This document shows positions 61,301-64,000 of a DNA stretch of 64,000 nt, one piece after another. The stretch's first letter is position 1. Each line of letters starts with the position of its first letter. Below the pieces are notes generated by a model. That model searched no databases. It worked only from the letters and a program-made list of their open reading frames with translations, and was not told where the DNA came from. Source of the stretch: an uncultured Myxococcaceae bacterium (GTDB taxonomy: Bacteria; Myxococcota_A; Polyangia; Polyangiales; Ga0077539); contig CAMFHP010000021.1 of the NCBI GenBank assembly GCA_945952225.1, positions 26,004-90,003 of the forward strand, in the 5' to 3' direction. The translations under genes were made by a program, and so were the position numbers.

Positions 61301-61491
61301 TTCAGGGCGAGGCGACGGCGCGTGCCGAGGTGCTCGACCTCGTGCACTTCGGCCATGCTGCCCGCGCTGATGCGTCGCACGATCCGGTAGCGCTTCGAGA
61401 AGACGGCGCCGGTGTTCAGGGGCGTGCGAGGCGAAGGCAGGCCGGGGCCTGCCGCGTGCTCACGCGTAGGGTTCTCATCGGAAGGGGTCAC
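58324..61491 (-). CDS. Membrane Ser/Thr protein kinase with a C-terminal toroid-like domain
   Basis: A 1055-residue protein. Residues 34-310 are a Hanks-type kinase: glycine loop ISAGSMAEV (first Gly replaced), Lys64 in LALKVLL, HRDLKPAN (162-169), DFG at 186-188 and TPEQ. Residues 310-690 are a Pro/Ala-rich linker. One membrane helix lies near 696-718. The last 300 residues are helical with QGTDGGFGNAE and QRPDGSFSED, the Gln/Trp-type Asp-Gly-Ser/Gly-Phe signature of prenyltransferase/squalene-cyclase-type alpha-alpha toroids; this would lie outside the membrane. The sensor role is inference. It is the first gene on its strand before 57819. Confidence 0.88.
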   Translation of the reverse strand: MTPSDENPTREHAAGPGLPSPRTPLNTGAVFSKRYRIVRRISAGSMAEVHEVEHLGTRRRLALKVLLPEIATDPVSVERFQREASVCANIDSDHIVQVIDTDVDPESGIAFLVMELLHGKDLAQYIAETWGRGTPIPPSMVLSLMRQVASALDKVHAEGIVHRDLKPANLFLTFPSDGPPRVKILDFGVAKLLREERSSDVARIGTPLYMTPEQLTGGVEPTAATDVWALALITYELLVGAPYWEGNTAASLMERIPDGARHPVPSTLAAARGVTLGPAFDRWLLRCIDPVPAKRPASAGEGLGDLLRLFDPSATQPPTRSITAPRAPAPRTSAPASSDPADFTRDQTQLSPVARPRVPRTAPMPMARPLPTPARRNTPGTLGTPPSRPPPRAPAQADDEPTQDTPVEGSERPTIPATGRQVMSRVRTSDAPIRPSAPGSSAPPPPRSSDRPTVPTMGHAMARPARTRDPGEAKTIKMPTVRTGSKPNARPPMDTVPIPLSRPAQHEPVSDHARLGPLETAPIPLAHPVNAPAPQAQLTPAAPTPAVRSTPPTPPAALASSPPAPQPPPQSPPQPAAPVQAEHAPYTLPPPSRPAPPAVASTPPVTPAAPALASSPPVAKAPTPAPSVAPQPATQPAPSVAPQAQAAVPNTLAQRISLEIENSVEASERMTRRRPDAHALTTVLPAVQVKPASGVSLTVIAIAGAVSLGLTIAAGYVLLHRRVPEVVAANVTPPPAPTSHGLAVTDRTALRACTARWSPALLAAQGTDGGFGNAERAASNGGDTGQALVALLRGHVVGAVVSPERQLQVLRALDASRLARGWSSSPTASAQRQPVTSATAWAAVAYSLMAEESRAETARARVRIARDALVTAQRPDGSFSEDMAPAAHAATDVSSVLATWALVEAHRAEPTETAAVTTARARALTWTAQRVTSGALGEGIDALAFWVAWQGRETDPATRATVDALAVSWSRALLHRCPADRGCAPGVASWEPWTALALSALLRDPPAALDAPTRTALQGLLSLTLSRFSRAADAVSNAPPPALAPWLFAAAELQR

Positions 61492-61583
61492 GTCCGCGGC
61501 GCGACTCTACAGCACGCTTCGCAAGCAACGCGAGGCCCCGTTGACCGCAGGAACTTCGCGTCTTCGCGCGGCCGTCGCGTCCC

Positions 61584-61612
61584 TTGACTTGGCAGACACA
61601 CGCGGGCATAGA
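61584..61612 (+). promoter_or_regulatory. Candidate promoter of the oxidase assembly operon
   Basis: TTGACT (61584-61589), 17-base spacer, CATAGA (61607-61612). It leaves a leader of about 60 bases before the preferred CyoE start, and only a few bases before the earlier ATG. Confidence 0.4.
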
Positions 61613-61682
61613 CCCGCCCCGTCGCGAGCATATGGTGGCCCCCTCCCAAGTGTCGTGCGCGCCCGTCGAGGCAGCGATTCCG

Positions 61683-62585
61683 ATGATGCAGCGCACCCCC
61701 GACATCGCGAGGGCGCCCGCGGCGCAGTCGCTCTCTGCCTGGTTCCGTGACGTCGTGGCGCTCACGAAGCCGCGGCTCACCTCGCTGGTGCTCATCACGG
61801 CGACGGGGGGCATCTGGCTCGCGGGTGGCCGTGTGCTCTCGGTGAAGGCCGCGATGACGCTGCTCGGCACGCTGCTCGCGGTGGCCGGCGCCCACACGCT
61901 CAACTGCTGGATGGAGCGCGACCTCGACGCCCGCATGGAGCGCACGCGCGCCCGTCCGTTGCCCGCGCAGCGCTTCGATCCGCGCACGGCGCTGGTGCTC
62001 GGGGTGATCTACTCGCTGGCTTCGTTGCCGGTGCTCTTTCTCGGGGTGAACGCGCTCACGGGTGCGCTCGGCGCCCTCGCGCTCTTCAGCTACGTGGTGG
62101 CCTACACCCCGATGAAGACGCGTTCGCCCGCGGCGCTCTACGTCGGTGCGCTCCCCGGCGCGCTCCCGCCCCTCATGGGGTGGACCTCGGTCACCGGACG
62201 CATCGAGTGGGCGGGTCTGGTGCTCTTCGCGATCCTGTTCGTGTGGCAGTTGCCGCACTTTCTGGCCATCGCGATCCACCGCAAAGACGACTACGCCCGC
62301 GCGGGCATGAAGACCCTGCCCATCGTGCGGGGCGACGCCGTCGCGGGACGTCACATCGCCCTCTGGGTGCTCGCGCTCGTGCCCGTGACCGTGGCGCTCG
62401 TTCCCCTGGGGGTTGCCCACGGGCTCTACCTCGCGGCGGCGCTGGGTCTCGGCGCGTGGTTCTTCGCGGTGTCGGCGCGGGGCCTCCGCGGACCGGTCGA
62501 CGGCGCGTGGGCCCGCAAGGTGTTCTTCACCTCGCTGATCCACCTCACGGGGCTCTTCATCGCCCTGATGGCCGATGCCGGCTGA
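61683..62585 (+). CDS. ctaB: Protoheme IX farnesyltransferase (heme O synthase)
   Basis: A 300-residue UbiA-superfamily prenyltransferase that adds farnesyl to heme b, making heme O for cytochrome oxidases. Eight or nine membrane segments; the first Asp-rich site is NCWMERDLDARMERTRARP near residue 75 and the second conserved loop is AYTPMKTRS...YVGALPGALPPLMGW. I prefer the ATG at 61683, because a promoter-like pair ends at 61612 and the longer start at 61632 lacks a ribosome site; the difference is 17 residues. The end overlaps the Sco1 start by 11 bases, giving an operon with copper-loading and CoxII genes. Confidence 0.94.
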   Translation: MMQRTPDIARAPAAQSLSAWFRDVVALTKPRLTSLVLITATGGIWLAGGRVLSVKAAMTLLGTLLAVAGAHTLNCWMERDLDARMERTRARPLPAQRFDPRTALVLGVIYSLASLPVLFLGVNALTGALGALALFSYVVAYTPMKTRSPAALYVGALPGALPPLMGWTSVTGRIEWAGLVLFAILFVWQLPHFLAIAIHRKDDYARAGMKTLPIVRGDAVAGRHIALWVLALVPVTVALVPLGVAHGLYLAAALGLGAWFFAVSARGLRGPVDGAWARKVFFTSLIHLTGLFIALMADAG

Positions 62586-63267
62586 GGTCGCCGACGCGGT
62601 CTCGGAGCGACCTCCCGCGCGTGGGAAGCCGGGCCTTCGCGAGACGCTTCGCGCGCGTCCGTGGCTCGCGGCGCCGTGGGTGGCGCTCGTCGTGGCGGCG
62701 CCGGTCACCATCGCGCTGAACACCCGTCGCGCGCCGGTGCCGGTGTTCCGACAGCTCCCGACCTTCGCGCTCACCGACCAGACGGCGCGGCCGTATGGGA
62801 GCGCGCAGCTTCACGGGCATCCGTTCGTGGCGAACTTCATGTTCACGAGCTGCCCGTTCTCGTGCCCGAAGCTCACGCGGCACATGGCGCGGGTGCAGGC
62901 GGCGCTCGCAGCGCGCGGAGACGCCACGGCGTCGGTGCGCATGGTGAGCTTCTCTGTGGATCCCGAGGTCGACACGCCCACGCGGCTCGCGGAGTACGCG
63001 CAGCGGTACCGGGTCGACGCGGCGCGCTGGCGCTTTCTCACGGGGCCCACGCCCGACATCCAGCGCTTGAGCGTCGAGGGCTTTCAGGTCGCGATGGGCG
63101 CACCGCCCGAAGGACGCCCGCAGGGCTACAACATCCTGCACGGCGAGCACATCATGCTGGTCGACGGGCGCGGTCGCATCCGCGGGTACTACCGCGCGAA
63201 CGACGAGGGCCTCGCCGACGTGGTGCGCGACGCCGAGACCGTGGCCCGCGAGTCCGCCTCGCAGTAG
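62575..63267 (+). CDS. SCO1/SenC copper chaperone
   Basis: A 230-residue SCO1/SenC protein that delivers copper to the CuA centre of oxidase subunit II. One N-terminal membrane anchor (residues 30-48), then a thioredoxin-like domain with CPFSC (Cys-x3-Cys) near residue 93 and the copper-ligand His in LHGEHIMLVD near residue 190. The ATG overlaps the end of the CyoE gene by 11 bases. Placement between the heme O synthase and CoxII is the typical oxidase assembly order. Confidence 0.93.
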   Translation: MPAEVADAVSERPPARGKPGLRETLRARPWLAAPWVALVVAAPVTIALNTRRAPVPVFRQLPTFALTDQTARPYGSAQLHGHPFVANFMFTSCPFSCPKLTRHMARVQAALAARGDATASVRMVSFSVDPEVDTPTRLAEYAQRYRVDAARWRFLTGPTPDIQRLSVEGFQVAMGAPPEGRPQGYNILHGEHIMLVDGRGRIRGYYRANDEGLADVVRDAETVARESASQ

Positions 63268-63284
63268 GCGACGGAGGCTTCACG

Positions 63285-63743
63285 ATGGCCCGATGGACGA
63301 CGTACGCCGCAGGCGCCCTGGTGGCGGTCGGCGTGGTGGCGAGCTTCGCGCTGGCGATCACCTTCACGGCGCGGCGCTACCAGCACCTCAAGCTCCCGAC
63401 GGGGCCCGACGTGGTGCACGTCGAGGTGATGGCGCAGCAGTTCGCGTGGACGGTGCGCCATCCCGGTCCCGATCGTGTGCTGGGCACGGGCGACGACGTG
63501 GTGCGGGCCAACGAGCTGCGCATCCCCGTGGGGCGCGACGTGGTGGTGCACCTCCGCACGCGCGATGTGGTGCACGGGCTGTTTCTTCCTGCGTTCGGGG
63601 TGTACCGCGATGCGCTGCCGGGCCGCGATGCGCCCTTCGCGATCAAGGCCACGGCGCCCGGCGAGTCGCAGATGCTCTGCTCGCAGCTCTGCGGCGTGGG
63701 GCACAGCGCGATGACCGGCCGCGTGGTGGCCGCGCGGGAGTAG
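63285..63743 (+). CDS. Cytochrome c oxidase subunit II, short single-anchor form
   Basis: A 152-residue CoxII, far shorter than the classical 250-300 residues. One N-terminal membrane helix (residues 5-28) is followed by the CuA domain: His in DVVHGLFLP, then CSQLCGVGHSAM with two Cys, His and Met ligands. The usual Glu of CSELCG is Gln here; because the Glu binds by its backbone carbonyl, copper binding may still work. Size and single helix are like subunit II of ba3-type oxidases. It starts 17 bases after Sco1, so the operon is clear. Confidence 0.92.
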   Translation: MARWTTYAAGALVAVGVVASFALAITFTARRYQHLKLPTGPDVVHVEVMAQQFAWTVRHPGPDRVLGTGDDVVRANELRIPVGRDVVVHLRTRDVVHGLFLPAFGVYRDALPGRDAPFAIKATAPGESQMLCSQLCGVGHSAMTGRVVAARE

Positions 63744-63847
63744 CGGGCGGCAGCGGGCGCGGCAGCGGGCGCAACAGCGGGCGCAGCAGCGGGCGCAACA
63801 GCGGGCGCAACAGCGGGCGCAGCAGCGGTCGCAACAGCGGGCGCAGC
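63742..63847. repeat. 12-base tandem repeat after coxII
   Basis: About nine copies of a 12-base unit (AGCGGGCGCAAC and AGCGGGCGCAGC) begin at the coxII stop codon. The first copy is 2 bases shorter. Non-coding; it fills half of the gap before the next gene. Confidence 0.85.
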
Positions 63848-63936
63848 GACGTGGCCGGGGTTCCCGTTGGTCACCACCGGGCTGGTGCGTGAATCGCACC
63901 GGGCGCCGCCCGGCGCTCCCAGAAGCGCGCGGAGCG

Positions 63937-63941
63937 GGAGG
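63937..63941 (+). promoter_or_regulatory. Ribosome binding site of the last, truncated gene
   Basis: GGAGG, 5 bases before ATG at 63947. It is the best evidence that the window ends inside a real gene. Confidence 0.5.
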
Positions 63942-63946
63942 AGGTC

Positions 63947-64000
63947 ATGCAGCGTCGGAGGCGACTCCGACGCGACCGCACACACCAGCCCGGGGTGACC
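63947..64000 (+). CDS. Start of a truncated gene, probably the next oxidase subunit
   Basis: Only 18 codons are visible (MQRRRRLRRDRTHQPGVT), so nothing can be said from its protein. The strong ribosome site, the direction and the CyoE-Sco1-CoxII order make an oxidase subunit such as CoxI the best guess; the very basic N-terminus would be its cytoplasmic start. This is inference. Confidence 0.4.
   Translation, partial: MQRRRRLRRDRTHQPGVT

Noticed and set aside
63377..63985. Minus-strand frame across the 12-base repeat and coxII
   Set aside because: Its Ala/Pro repeat comes from the DNA array, and it lies opposite the clear CoxII.

Overview
The window is 64 kb of very GC-rich bacterial DNA (about 70% by eye). 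It is almost fully coding, with 53 called genes, short intergenic gaps (none above 300 bases) and many 4-base ATGA/GTGA start-stop overlaps. Large secreted Cys-rich and Asp/Ala-rich lipoproteins, a eukaryote-like Ser/Thr kinase, an FHA sigma-54 activator, TPR proteins and a heme-copper oxidase module together suggest a myxobacterium-type organism (Myxococcota; a Sandaracinaceae/Polyangiales-like lineage is my inference, not proven). I saw no tRNA or rRNA gene, insertion sequence, prophage or CRISPR array.

Layout. 1-2376: two membrane sugar-transferase-like proteins, the first cut by the window edge. 2408-7439: metabolic genes (PhzF-like isomerase, SDR epimerase, UbiB-like kinase, ArgJ). 7633-11568: small proteins, a repetitive secreted protein and HisS. 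11608-18205: a 1610-residue Cys-rich lipoprotein and a Gln/Pro-rich DUF3829 membrane protein. 18319-21779: proline catabolism dehydrogenase (PruA) and UppP. 21808-25710: fumarase, two TetR regulators and a quinone oxidoreductase-like enzyme. 25760-30602: GMC oxidoreductase with a small partner, a small lipoprotein, and a prolyl oligopeptidase. 30678-34706: TerB-like protein, HemQ/chlorite-dismutase-like protein and an FHA sigma-54 activator, divergent from a REC-EAL phosphodiesterase. 34710-49327: housekeeping genes (tmk, zapA, YggS, Maf, pyrD, lon) mixed with membrane, glycosidase-like and TPR proteins. 49423-57826: an island of secreted or lipid-anchored proteins. 58324-61491: a kinase with a toroid-like sensor domain. 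61683-end: the start of an aa3/ba3-type oxidase operon (CyoE, Sco1, CoxII, and the first codons of a further gene).

How the genes fit together. The oxidase-end genes make heme O, load copper and supply subunit II, so they form a respiratory assembly unit. HemQ-like and UbiB-like proteins also touch heme or quinone metabolism. The FHA activator and the REC-EAL protein share a 199-base divergent control region and may link phosphorylation signals to cyclic-di-GMP turnover. The most unusual material is the extracellular set: several lipoproteins share one plan, a lipobox, then a long Asp/Ala/Pro/Val-rich stalk, then a folded head (FG-GAP-like propeller, formylglycine-enzyme-like fold, or a short C-terminal motif). 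A triple-repeat Cys protein that ends each repeat in Ala-Cys-Cys lies beside them. I cannot assign these a function from sequence alone.
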